A DNA stretch of 64,000 nucleotides, taken from the NCBI GenBank assembly GCA_037953625.1, contig CM075651.1, forward strand, positions 134,568,501 through 134,632,500, in the 5' to 3' direction. Position numbers and translations under genes: made by a program. Shown piece by piece: positions 1 to 9,855 of the stretch; position 1 is the first letter of the stretch, and every line of letters starts with the position of its first letter. The notes beneath the pieces were generated by a model. It saw only the letters and a program-made list of their open reading frames with translations, ran no database searches and was not told where the DNA came from. This DNA is from Crotalaria pallida. Lineage: Eukaryota; Streptophyta; Magnoliopsida; Fabales; Fabaceae.

Positions 1-970
1 TCAAAAAACTAGAAATGACAGAACCAGAACTAATCATTTGAGTCAGAAGAGAAGAAAAGACTATCTGTTTTTGATTGCTGCTTGATCTTCGTGGAAGAGT
101 TTGATGAAGATGATTGACCGTGAGCACGTTAAGGAGAGGCACAGAAATGTGTGTGGGGAATAAAAAGGATTTCTGATTATGAAACGGTGAATGAGTTTAA
201 AGTAGGGGAAGGGTATGAATGAAGGGTTTAAACACCCCTCAAAACCCATCAACTTCCCTCCTCCCATGATGCAACGGTTGGGCCAAAAGCTCATTAACCC
301 GCTCAGCCACTCACAGGGAAAGACGTGGCAGTTATTGGAGTTACTTTTTCAAAATTCGAAATTTAAAATGATTTGGCACAACTTCCCAGGACACGCGCCG
401 TACCTAAAGAACCTAAAACGTTACCTCGAACAGGCTACGTGGTTAAGGCTGAAAACAGTTGTCACACACTTCCGAACCAAGACATGCTAAAGGTCAATCC
501 TAGCCACTTGATACCTCGCCACAGACTTTCCAAGTCTTATGAGCTGGGGGGGCTTGTAGGGTCTGCCGACCATATACTGACCCAAGTCCTACCAAAGGGT
601 TCTTCTAAGGGCATTTTACTCGGTTTACCTGTCATGAAGGTCCTTCGCTCGGACTCGTGGGCTCCGAGCGTACGAGAGGTCCAGGCTCGGACTTGATGGA
701 ACTGAGCCTTACGATCGGTCCCCAATCCATCAGGCTCGGGACTCTAGGACCGAGACATACCGTCGGCTCATGGATAAGCTTAGGTTCGTCGAGGCTTCTT
801 ATCCCTTCCGTAAATCTCTCCTAGATTCTCGCAACAGCCTAGACATGAGATCTTCAGCTGATCCTATCCAGATTCTAGAAGCATAATCATCCGATATTAT
901 CTCACAGAATCCTGGTTCAGCACAACTCTGATACAGGGCCCAAAGGGCCCATATCAGCCTCCTCAAAACC

Positions 971-981
971 CTATAAATAGC
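971..981 (+). promoter_or_regulatory. TATA box of the left LTR-like element
   Basis: CCTATAAATAG lies just downstream of a GGGCCC-rich stretch and about 260 bp upstream of a consensus splice donor. It is a plausible core promoter for the transcription unit that ends with the 2741-3226 ORF. Confidence 0.5.
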
Positions 982-1230
982 TCATCACAGCTAGGGTTTC
1001 AGGTAAGTACTCTCATCCCTAAGTTGACACTCTGCACACACACGTTGACTAGGGAGATCCTGCTTTTCCCAACTGGAACTGCAGAAATACCATAAGTCAT
1101 ACATCAATACTTGATCCTCTCTTGGGCTCCTGGTTGCCATAATCTTGAGCACTTAGAGGGTTAAGGACACACAGTGATTAAGACACTACAACTTTCTTGA
1201 TCAATCTATCCTTTCTTTAGCTTCTCTGAG

Positions 1231-2737
1231 GTAAGGGAGGAGTTACCTAAATACTAGAATGAGTAATTTCAAGCTAAAAATGTAGGAACCATTAAAAGTT
1301 CAAAGAGGGATGCAACTTGAATTGGGATTCTGACTTGGAGGTCAGAGACCCATGATTTTGTGATTCAAACAAGTTTAAATGAACCTAATAAAGCTCACTG
1401 TAATGTGTTTCGAAATTAAAATCAAGTGGAAATGAATTTCACAGTTTAAAATGGATATGTTCAAGTTTGAATGCAATCTGCAATTTGATGTTAATTGATG
1501 TTATTTCAGTCATGTTTAAGTGTTGTAACATGTTTATTATATGTGCCAAAGTTGCTGTTTTGCATAGGAATGGAGAAATAATGCAAGGAATTCGAATTGG
1601 TGTTAAAAATGTCGAAGACTAGTGCTGTTGCAGCAAAAAGACTCGAGTATTTTAAGGAGTACTCAAGTATTCTGGAAACTGGAAGAACGACTCGAGTAGA
1701 TCTTTAAAGACTCGAGTATTTTTGCATGAACTACTCGAGTAGTTCATGAACTACTCGAGTATCCTGAACAACTTTTCAGAAAACACTTATTTTCTAAAGT
1801 TTTCTTATAATTAACTCGTTTAAAGTTATAATATCTTATTCCCGTTGGTTGATGGTTATCCTGGAGGTGTCCTACTGGAATTTTATTCAGTGGTCGATTA
1901 TTTCCTTACAGGAGTCCCAACGGAAGTGCGCACACCCATTTGGTTGATATGATCCCTAGATGTCCCAGTGAAAGTTTTACTCACTTGGTTGATATTTTTC
2001 TATGGGAGTCCCAATGGGGTCGTTGCAATAAATATCCGCCAATAGGAGGCTAGGCCCCGACGGATTATTAAATAACTGGTTATATTCTATTCCTAAAACC
2101 ATCACAAAGTGGTTAGACCGCTGATGGATTTTTCTACAATAAAGCAATGGGAAGCAAGTAAACCCATCGTGAGATGGCTAAGCCTCTGATGGTATTTTTC
2201 GAAGAAGCACCAGCACCAGCTAAAAGAAAATATAATTGAAAGTTAATAAAATGAGATGCTGATGAGAATAATGAAAAGAAAAGAAATGAAACTTGAATAT
2301 GGCATCGTCATGCATGGAGTTGCTCCGATTTCGATTGTGGAATCTAGCATAGGATAGAAGATGGATACCACGGCCTTGAAAGTGCTGTGATGCCATAGCC
2401 CTGAAGGTGCTATGATGATTTGGATACCATAGCATGAAAATGCTATGAAGGATAGTTCCCAATCAATCGTGATGCATGGGATATGGATTCGCTCCGGTTC
2501 GATGGAAACATAGGTTTTGAAATGAATATCCCGAAAGGATGCCGAACCGTGAAGCATGAATGAGGAGTAGGCATGCATCATGTCACTAATGAAATTTAAA
2601 TATGTGTTTAATGGGTTTGAGCATATGTGCTTGCATTCTTGATACTATCTGATTATATGTGATTGTTATTTTTAGCCCCTGTCATGCTCATTTGTTATTG
2701 TATTTAGCTATGACTCACTCCTAATCCCTTGTTGTAG
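1231..2737 (+). other. predicted intron upstream of the 161-codon ORF
   Basis: The donor CTGAG/GTAAGG at 1230/1231 and acceptor TTGTTGTAG/G at 2737/2738 match plant consensus. The acceptor is 3 bases before the ORF start codon. The interval contains the ACTCGAGTA cluster and short local duplications near 2360-2450 around 'ccatagc..gaaggtgctatga'. A related donor context (TTGGTAAGGGAGAAG) occurs at about 14753. No transcript evidence is available. Confidence 0.35.
1641..1760. repeat. cluster of the palindromic word ACTCGAGTA
   Basis: The word ACTCGAGTA, or its core ACTCGAGT, occurs at 1641, 1690, 1710, 1733 and 1753, with a decayed copy (ACTCAAGTA) near 1660. Positions 1725-1748 form a perfect 24-bp palindrome centred on CTCGAG. 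It lies inside the predicted intron. Confidence 0.8.
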
Positions 2738-2740
2738 GTC

Positions 2741-3226
2741 ATGGCCAGAAATATGATCTGCGTGGAGATGAGGCCGCTCCCTAATGGGGAATGGAATTTC
2801 GAGGATCATCGGGCTATTTATGAAGGGGACGTGGAAGTCATTTTCCGTCACCCAAACCCATGGTCCCGAATGCGTCCGCGTCGTACGAGAATCCCAATGA
2901 TGTACATTATGCACATTCCGCCAAATTTTGTGTTTCCCCATGGAACACCACCACCACCACCAAGACGTTTTCCGAGACGCACCCTCCCACCAAGTCCATC
3001 ACCCTCTGAGGAAAGAATCATTTTGGAGGTTCCTTCTCCCTCTCGTCCTTCCACTAGAGCCCGATCTCGGACTCCAGTTTATGTGCCATCTGATCCGGCA
3101 GATGAAGAGGAGGAGGAGGAGGAGGATCCTATAGAGGATGAGGATCCGGTGGAGGATGCCGATCCGGTGGCGGATGATGATTTCATGGACAACTCAACTG
3201 GAAGTCAGTGGGGAACTGACGATTGA
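2741..3226 (+). CDS. 161-aa proline-rich, acidic-tailed protein of unknown function
   Basis: The frame opens at an ATG directly after a predicted splice acceptor and ends at TGA 3224-3226. The N-terminal 70 residues are mixed, with WNFEDHRAIYEGDVEVIF and a run of Arg and Pro. The middle is Pro/Ser/Arg-rich (TPPPPPRRFPRR, PSPSRPSTRARSRTP). The C-terminal third is an acidic stretch of Glu and Asp repeats with the pattern DPVEDADPVADDD. I do not recognise the family. There is no signal peptide or membrane segment. A TATA box and intron upstream, and an AT-rich TGTAATATAATGTAATG tail downstream, fit an expressed ORF in the element. Composition bias makes a chance ORF less likely but does not exclude it. 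Confidence 0.4.
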   Translation: MARNMICVEMRPLPNGEWNFEDHRAIYEGDVEVIFRHPNPWSRMRPRRTRIPMMYIMHIPPNFVFPHGTPPPPPRRFPRRTLPPSPSPSEERIILEVPSPSRPSTRARSRTPVYVPSDPADEEEEEEEDPIEDEDPVEDADPVADDDFMDNSTGSQWGTDD

Positions 3227-3598
3227 GTTGAGTTCTGGATGGTGGAATGTGAATAGTGCAACTCATCAGGTTTCTCTTACTTATATTATGTTTTGAGTTT
3301 CGAACCTATTGCTCTAGGTTGTTATAAGTTTTGTTGTAATATATGTAATATAATGTAATGACCTAGAGTATTTAAGTTAAGTTTAATGTTGTGAACTTTT
3401 GATGTAATGAATATGTATTTTGACTTTAAGAAGAAATATAAAGTCGATGTTTTCTTCATGAGACTTTGAATGTTTTCCGCAAGAATTGAAATGGATGATG
3501 ACTTGACTTATGATAAGAGGGAAAATAAATGAGAAAAAAAAATGGTCGTATTTTTTGAATATAAGTATTTTATTGTAAGTAGAAAGTCGGGTCGTCAC

Positions 3599-3643
3599 AA
3601 CTTGTTTCAACAAACCAATAGAACTATTTAAATTGACAGCTTT
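3599..3643 (-). repeat. remnant of the outer end of a further LBD unit
   Basis: The stretch begins ACTTGTTTCAACAAACCAAT and continues with AGAACTATT. This is the terminal motif of every right-hand half-unit in the array. It shows that the array once continued left before the 1-3598 element arrived. It is contiguous with 4784 once the 3644-4783 element is removed. Confidence 0.8.
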
Positions 3644-4783
3644 TGTAACATCCCAACTTAGTTTAAAATAGAAATGATTTTAGAAATTATAAATGTTTGT
3701 AGTTCAAACCCTTATTGAAAACTGAATTGAAAATAGAATTAATTCCATTTAAGATGAGGAAATTATGTTGTTGATTAATATAAGTATGTTTCTTGATTAT
3801 TTCCATAAAAGTAAGAAGTGAAGAACTGTAGGAAGGTGACTTTAATTTTATAATGCTATACAGTACTGAGACACCCCTGAAGGTGTTGACAAATTGTAAA
3901 AGTAGGAAGTGAAGAACCCTAAGAAGTTGAATTATTTTAAATGTGCTTTAATATTGAGACATCCCTGAGGATGTTGATTTGTTGTGATTATTGATTGTAA
4001 ATGGTTGTTTGAAGAATGTTGTTTGTCAAGTATGTTAATTCGCTTTGACTGTATAAGTTATGTTGCTTGTTATATTTATTTGTGAATTTTTGTTAATGAT
4101 TTTTTTTAATTGATAAATGATTGAGTAGGACATCTGATAAGAAAAGGATAATAATCTATACTCCTATTAAGATTGATTGATGAAGTGAATTTTAAGAACC
4201 ATGCTTTATTCCTAACTTAACCTCGGTTAATTAATTTTAATAATCGATTAAGCATAGAGTAAAACAATTATTAGTAGATTATAACTCAAAATACTTTGCC
4301 GAATAACCCCTTCCACTGACCTTGATATTAATTACTAATGGTGTATAAGATTCTCTTTCTTGGGTGAATGAATGAAAATAGAGTTACGAAATTAATAACT
4401 AAATCATTGAACTGAATGTCCATAAGCAATTCGAAAATAATGAAAGGGTGTTAATGTGAGCCATAAGCATAAGATATGATAAATTTATATTCTCTCTGAT
4501 TTTCATTATAGATTCTTCTTGTCCTTATGCTTTAATTGTGTGAAAATGTCTCACTCCTTGTGGTTTAACATTTTAGGTAAATCTTGGACGAGCGAGGAAC
4601 TGGAGATTCACAATGGTGAAGGCAAAGGAGAAAGAATTCTCCCTAATTTATTTTGAAATCCACGTTGTAAATCCCAATGTATTTTCATAATTGTAATGGA
4701 TACTTTTATATTTTTATGGTAAATAAGCAAACTTTTATAATTTCTAAAATCATTTCTCTTTTAAACTAAGTTGGTATGTTGCA
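3644..4783. mobile_element. 1.14-kb LTR-like element with 50-bp terminal inverted repeats
   Basis: The ends are TGTAACATCCCAACTTAG.. and ..CTAAGTTGGTATGTTGCA. They are inverted copies over roughly 50 bp with about three mismatches. It is flanked by the 5-bp direct repeat GCTTT (3639-3643 and 4784-4788), and removal restores an array spacer. TG..CA ends plus a 5-bp duplication fit a solo LTR. The long terminal complementarity fits a DNA transposon better. No coding frame is convincing. An LTR-style tail motif (TCACTCCTTG.. TTTTAGG) lies near 4550-4580, reminiscent of 2710-2738. Confidence 0.65.
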
Positions 4784-5070
4784 GCTTTTTCCTTACTCTT
4801 CTGTATGTGAAAAGTGCCAAAAATATAATATCACTATATAGTTACAACTTATTAGACAATAACCCAAAGCAAGGTACTACATAACACTTTATATATAGAT
4901 ATATATGTATATATAAAAAATCATAACTCTAAATAATTGGTGTCAAATGAATAAATAAATTAATAATATATATATATATATTAAATACTCAAATTAAGAG
5001 AAACTACAACCAATGATTCGCATCTCATTTCAATCACAACATAGCCAAATATTTTTGCATTTTGCACTGA
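4784..5070 (+). repeat. array spacer, forward orientation
   Basis: This is an AT-rich spacer with the markers CTATATAGTTACAACTTATT, CCAAAGCAAGGTACTACATA and TGTCAAATGAATAAAT, plus TA microsatellites. It has no coding potential. It is in the same orientation as 7316-7571 and opposite to every spacer right of the loop. Confidence 0.8.
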
Positions 5071-5433
5071 AGAGTAAGGAAAAAGTTTGTCATTTTCAAT
5101 AGTTCTATTGGTTTGTTGAAACAAGTGAAAAATAAGCACTCTCATGGGCACAGTTAGAGATAGATTGGAAATGAGCATGATAGGATAGTTAAATTTTATC
5201 CTTAATACCCTCAAATATTAACACTACCCTTTCTACCATCATCATACTATCATCACCTTCACCATCTAATTAACACCATAATTATTTGGTGTGCACCAAG
5301 CATCTAGACATGATAAGAGTTATCATGTTCTTATCCGCGATCCTATCATATTATCCAACATATCATATCCTTATCCTATCATGACCACCAAACGAGCCGT
5401 TTATAGAAATTCCAAGCATTATTTTTTGCATTG

Positions 5434-5477
<44 letters not shown>

Positions 5478-5787
5478 AGATAGGTGGAGAGCTAGATATA
5501 GAGGGGAAGAGAGAGAAAAAAAATGTTGGAGAGGGGAAGAAGGAAAAAACATTAATTTTCTATTGAAAATGGAAAAAAAATAAAAAAAGGTCAAACGAAA
5601 AGATAAAAATTTGAATTTTCGAAAACTCCCTTAGAATCAAATAAATGATGACGTTATACCTTTGCTGTCTTTCATGGCCTTAAGGCTTTAAAAGCACTCA
5701 CCAAAACCTAGATTCAAAGAGACACCGTACTACCATCACCATTATTCATAGCCACTCATTATCTCTTTCCCATCCATCGCCTCGAAA

Positions 5788-6175
5788 ATGTCAAATAACC
5801 ATTTGGAATCAAGTATGAACTTAAATTCTATTAGTACCAATGGTGGTAATAGCAGTGGTGTTAGAAAAAATTGTGTCAATAATTTGGAAAAACTGGCAAT
5901 ATAAACCTTGCGGTGCTTGCAAATTTTGCATGAAGAAATGCTCAATAGGATGCATTTTTGCTCCTTATTTAAATTCAGATCAAGGTGTAGCCCACTTTAC
6001 AGGCCGGTGTGCATAAGGTTTTCCGAGCTAGTAATGTCTCAAAGCTCCTTCATAATTTTCCGTTGAACAAGAGGCTTGATGCAATAAACATCATTAATTA
6101 TTTATGAATGGGATCCACGATTAAAAGATCCCGTGTGTGGTTGTGTTGGACAAATTTTTACCCTTCAACAACAGG
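5788..6175 (+). pseudogene. LBD (LOB-domain) first-exon pseudogene, half 1A
   Basis: LBD proteins are plant-specific DNA-binding regulators of organ boundaries. From an ATG at 5788, about 40 codons rich in Ser, Gly and Asn are readable. After a frame change the C-block appears at 5906: PCGACKFCMKKC followed by SIGC. This fits the family zinc-binding spacing CX2CX6CX3C. Next come IFAPY, then VHKVFRASNVSKLLH (GAS block) and, in another frame, DPVCGCVGQIFTLQQQV. At least two frameshifts and a stop after AHFTGRCA break it. It is the half closest to the canonical domain (GACKF and VHKV kept). Confidence 0.85.
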
Positions 6176-6216
6176 TAATCTATTATTCTGTGATTCCGAC
6201 AGAATAATAGATTACC
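6174..6216. repeat. centre hairpin of unit 1
   Basis: A perfect 17-bp inverted repeat encloses the loop TGATTCCGA. The whole 2.2-kb unit is symmetrical about this point. The same centre recurs near 8696, 21434, 33898, 36328, 38824, 50486 and 61080. The loop runs the other way in unit 2 (GTCGGAATCA) than in unit 3, as expected from the giant inversion. Confidence 0.9.
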
Positions 6217-6595
6217 TGTTGTTGAAGTGTAAAAATTTATCGAACACAACCATACATGGGATGTTTTAGTCGTTCATCAGATTCAAAAATAATGTTGTTT
6301 ATTACATTAAGCCTTTTATTTAACGAAATAGTAGGAAGGAGCTTTGAGACGTTACTAGCTCCAAAAACCTTAAGTACAACAGCAAAGTGAGCTACACCTT
6401 GATCAGAATCGAAATAAGGAGCAAAAATGCATCCAGTTGAGCATTTGTTCTTGAAAAATTTTCAAGCACTACAAGGTTTATATTTCCAGTGCTTTCCAAA
6501 TTATTGACACAATGGTTTCTACCAGCTCTACTATTACCACCAACGGTACTAATGGAGCTTAAGCTCATACTTGAATGCAAATGGTTATAGGACAT
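6216..6595 (-). pseudogene. LBD pseudogene, half 1B
   Basis: The start codon is kept (CAT at 6593-6595). This is the B type: the C-block reads PCSACKF with a KNKC variant, VVLKV replaces VHKV, and the GAS-block region has SNVSKLL. It shares the frameshift just before the C-block (ATATAAACC) seen in all halves. Confidence 0.8.
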
Positions 6596-7315
6596 TTTCG
6601 AGGTGGTGGATGGGAAAGAGATGAGCGGCTATGAATATTGGTGATGGTGGTATGGTGTCTCTTTGAATCTAGGTTTGGGTGAGTGCTTTTAAAGCATTAA
6701 GACCATGCAAGACATCAAAGGTAGAACGTCTTTATTTGTTTGATTCTATGGGAGTTTTCAAAAATTCATATTTTTATCTTTTCGTTTGTCCTTTTTTTAA
6801 TTTTTTTATTTTCCCATTTTCAATAGAAATTTAATGTTGTTTCTTCTCGCTCTATCCAACGCTTTGTTTCTCTCTCTTCCATTCTATCTCTAGCTCTCTA
6901 CCTATCTTGATATATATATATATACACACACACATATCATTGCAAAAAATAATGCTTAAAATTTCTATTAAGGGTTCGTTTGGTGGTCATGATAGGTTAA
7001 GGATAGGATATGTTGGAGAGTATGATAGGAGCCAGATAGGATATGAACATGATAACTCTTATCATGTCTAGTGCTTGGTGCACACCAAATACGATGTGTT
7101 AATTAGATGGTGAAGGTGATGATAATGTGATGATGGTAGAAAAAATAGTGTTAATGTTTGAGGGTATTAGGGATAAAATTTTTAACTATCCTATTGTTAT
7201 GCTCATCTCCAATCTAGCTCTAAATGTGCCCAAGTGAATTCTTATTTTTCACTTGTTTCAACAAACCAATAGAACTATTGAAAATGAAAACGTTTTCATT
7301 ACTCTTATGTGCAAA

Positions 7316-7571
7316 GTGCCAAAAACATAATATCATTATATAGTTACAACCTATTAGACAATAACCCAAAGCAAGGTACTACATAACTCTTTATATATAT
7401 ATTTAAATAATCATAACTCTTAATAATTTGTGTCAAATGAGTAAATAAATAAATTAATAATATATATATATATATATATTAAATACTTATATTAAGAGAA
7501 ACTACAACCAATGATTCAAATCTCATTTTTATCACAACATAGCCTAGCTAATATTTTTCATTTTGCATTGA
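7316..7571 (+). repeat. array spacer between units 1 and 2
   Basis: This is a complete spacer: GTTACAACCTATTAGACAAT, then CCAAAGCAAGGTACTACATA, TA microsatellites, and AGAAACTACAACCAATGATT. It has no gene. Confidence 0.8.
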
Positions 7572-7937
7572 AGAGTAAGGAAAAGGTTGTCATTTTCAAT
7601 AGTTCTATTGGTTTGTTGAAACAAGTGAAAAATAAGAATTCACTTGGGCACATTTAGAGCTAGATTGGAGATGAGCATAACAATAGGATAGTTAAATTTT
7701 ATCCTTAATACCCGCAAACATTAACACTACTCTTTCTACCATCATCACACTATCATCACCTTCACCATCTAATTAATACCATCATTACTTGGTGTGCACT
7801 AAGCACTAGACATGATAAGAGTTATCATGTTCTTATCCTATCCGGCTCCAATCATATTATCCAACATATCATGTCCTTATCCTCTCATGATCACCAATCG
7901 AGCCCTTTATAGAAATTCCAAGCATTATTTTTTGCAT

Positions 7938-7980
<43 letters not shown>

Positions 7981-8289
7981 GATAGGTGGAGAGTTAGAGA
8001 TAGAGGGGAAGAGAGAAAAAAAAATGTTGAAGAGGGGAAGAAGAAAAAAACATCAAATTTCTATTGAAAATGGAAAAAAAATAAAATAAGGTCAAACGGA
8101 AAGAAAAAAAATTTGAATTTTCGAAAACTCCCTTAGAATCAAATAAATGATGATGTTCTACCTTTGCTGTCTCGCACGGCATTAAGGCTTTAAAAGCTCT
8201 CACCAAAACCTAGATTTAAAGGGTTACCGTACCACCATTACCATTATTCATAGCCACTCATTGTCTTTTTCCCATCCACCACCTCGAAA

Positions 8290-8677
8290 ATTTCAAATAA
8301 CCATTTGCAATCTAGTATGAACTTAAATTCCATTAGTACCGGTGATGGTAATAGCAGTGGTGTTAGAAACAATTGTGTAATTCATTTGGAAAGACTTGCA
8401 ATATAAACCTTGAGGTTCTTGCATATTTTGCATGAAGAAATGCTCAACAGGGTGCATTTTTGCTCCTTATTTCGATTCAGATCAAGGTGTAGCCCACTTT
8501 GTAGGTGTGCATAAGGTTTTTCGAGCTATTAATGTCTCAAAGCTCCTTCATAATCTTCCTTTGAACAAGATCTGGCTTCATTCAATAAACATCATTAATT
8601 ATTTATGAATCAGATGCACGACTAAAAGATCCCGTGTATGGTTGTGTTGGACAAATTTTTACCCTTCAACAACAGGT
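8290..8677 (+). pseudogene. LBD pseudogene, half 2A
   Basis: The start codon has become ATT (8290-8292). DPVYGCVGQIFTLQQQV is intact at the 3' end. The segment between AHF and VHKV is shortened relative to the family. It carries the same shared frameshifts as half 1A. Confidence 0.8.
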
Positions 8678-8716
8678 AATCTATTATTATGTCGGAATCA
8701 AAGAATAATAGATTAC

Positions 8717-9096
8717 CTGTAGTTGAAGGGAAAGAATTTGTCGAACACAACCATACATGGGATCTTTTTGTCGTGCATCTGATTAAAAAATAATTCTATT
8801 TACTGCATCAAGCCTTTTGTTTAACGATATAGTATGAAGGAGCTTTGAGATGTTACTAACTCCAAAAACCTTAAGTACAACAGCAAAGTGAGCTTCACCT
8901 TGATCAGAATCGAAATAAGGAGCAAAAATGCATCCAGTTGAGCATTTCTTCATGCAAAATTTGCAAGCACTGCAAGGTTTATATTTCCATTGCTTTTCAA
9001 ATTATCGACACAATTGTTTCTACCACCACTACTATTACCACCACCAGTACTAATGGAGCTTAAGCTCGTCCTTGATTGCAAATGGTTATTTGATAT
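8717..9096 (-). pseudogene. LBD pseudogene, half 2B
   Basis: The start codon is changed to ATA (complement at 9094-9096). The cysteine-rich block and the GAS-block coding region are otherwise readable on the minus strand with the shared frameshifts. Confidence 0.8.
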
Positions 9097-9805
9097 TTTC
9101 GAGGTGGTGGATGGAAAAGAGATGAGCGGCTATGAATATTGGTTATGGTGGTATGGTGTCTCTTTGAATCTAGGTTTTGGTGAGTGATTTTAAAGTCTTA
9201 AGGTCATGCAAGACATCAAAGGTAGATCGTCTTCATTTGTTTGATTCTATGGGAGTTTTCGAAAATTCATATTTTTGTCTTTTTGTTTGTCCTTTTTTTA
9301 ATTTTTTTTCCATTTTCAATAGAAATTTAATGTTTTTTCTTCTTCCCCTCTCTAAGGCTTTTTTCTCTCTTCCCCTCTATCTCTAGCTCTCTACCTATCT
9401 TGATATATATACACACACACAGACACACACACACATATCAATGCAAAAAATAATGCTTGAAATTTTTATGAAGGGATCGTTTGGTGGTCATGATAGGTTA
9501 AGGACATGATATGTTGGAGAGTGTGATAGGATGCAGATAGGATATGAACATGATAACTCTTATCATGTCTTGTGCTTGGTGCACACCAAATAAGTATGGC
9601 GTTAATTAGATGGTGAAGGTGATGATAATGTGATGATGGTAGAAACAATAGTGTTAATGTTTGAGGGTATTAGGGATAAAATTTAACTATCCTATCATGC
9701 TCATTTCCAATCTAGCTCTAAATGTTCCCATGAGAATGCTTATTTTTCACCTGTTTCAACAAACCAATAGAACTATTGAAAATGATAGCCTTTTCCTTAC
9801 TTTTC

Positions 9806-9855
9806 TGTAACATGGTATGACTACAACCAACAAACAAGTTCTAGCTATTACTAAA
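9806..9855. repeat. outer end of the palindrome core, left copy
   Basis: ATGGTATGACTACAACCAAC to CTAGCTATTACTAAA is the mirror of 20283-20333. It is the junction between LBD unit 2 and the non-LBD core. Confidence 0.8.

Larger units (their letters stand above)
1..3598 (+). mobile_element. terminal part of an LTR-like element, left end outside window
   Basis: This block ends abruptly in GGGTCGTCACA, where the LBD-array sequence (ACTTGTTTCAACAAACC) resumes. It ends in CA as an LTR should, but the left boundary and target duplication are outside the window, so solo LTR versus complete element cannot be decided. It contains a TATA box at 971-981, a possible intron 1231-2737, a 161-codon ORF and an AT-rich tail. 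Its donor region and the stretch around 2570-2680 resemble 14750-14800 and 15900-15982 in the core of the giant palindrome, so the two are related elements. No gag or pol motifs are visible. The LTR identity is inferred from the end and the overall layout. Confidence 0.5.
5071..7315. repeat. palindromic LBD unit 1 (A then B)
   Basis: Two arms of about 1.1 kb meet at 6195. The centre is a 17-bp stem (GGTAATCTATTATTCTG at 6174-6190) with a 9-base loop and its exact reverse complement at 6200-6216. Moving outward, each arm holds LBD exon sequence, a leader with CACCAAAACCTAGATTCAAA, a CT/GA-rich tract, a TA microsatellite, a stretch with CATGATAAGAGTTATCATG, and the outer motif TTCTATTGGTTTGTTGAAAC. 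Confidence 0.9.
7572..9805. repeat. palindromic LBD unit 2 (A then B)
   Basis: The centre is near 8696. A longer TA run lies at about 7941-7976 and a CA-rich run (ACACACAGACACACAC) at about 9412-9434. Its sequence variants are shared specifically with unit 3 in reverse complement, which places it next to the giant palindrome core. Confidence 0.9.

Noticed and set aside
373..696. 107-codon plus-strand frame near the left end
   Set aside because: It lies upstream of the element's TATA box in presumed LTR U3 sequence, has no recognisable motif, and has no splice or start context to support it.
6961..7070. GGGTTCGTTTGGTGG or GGGCTCGTTTGGTGG motif in every arm as one end of a MITE inside the LBD promoter
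   Set aside because: It looks like a MITE terminus, but I could not find the matching inverted end or a target duplication, and it is present in all copies, so no empty site is available.
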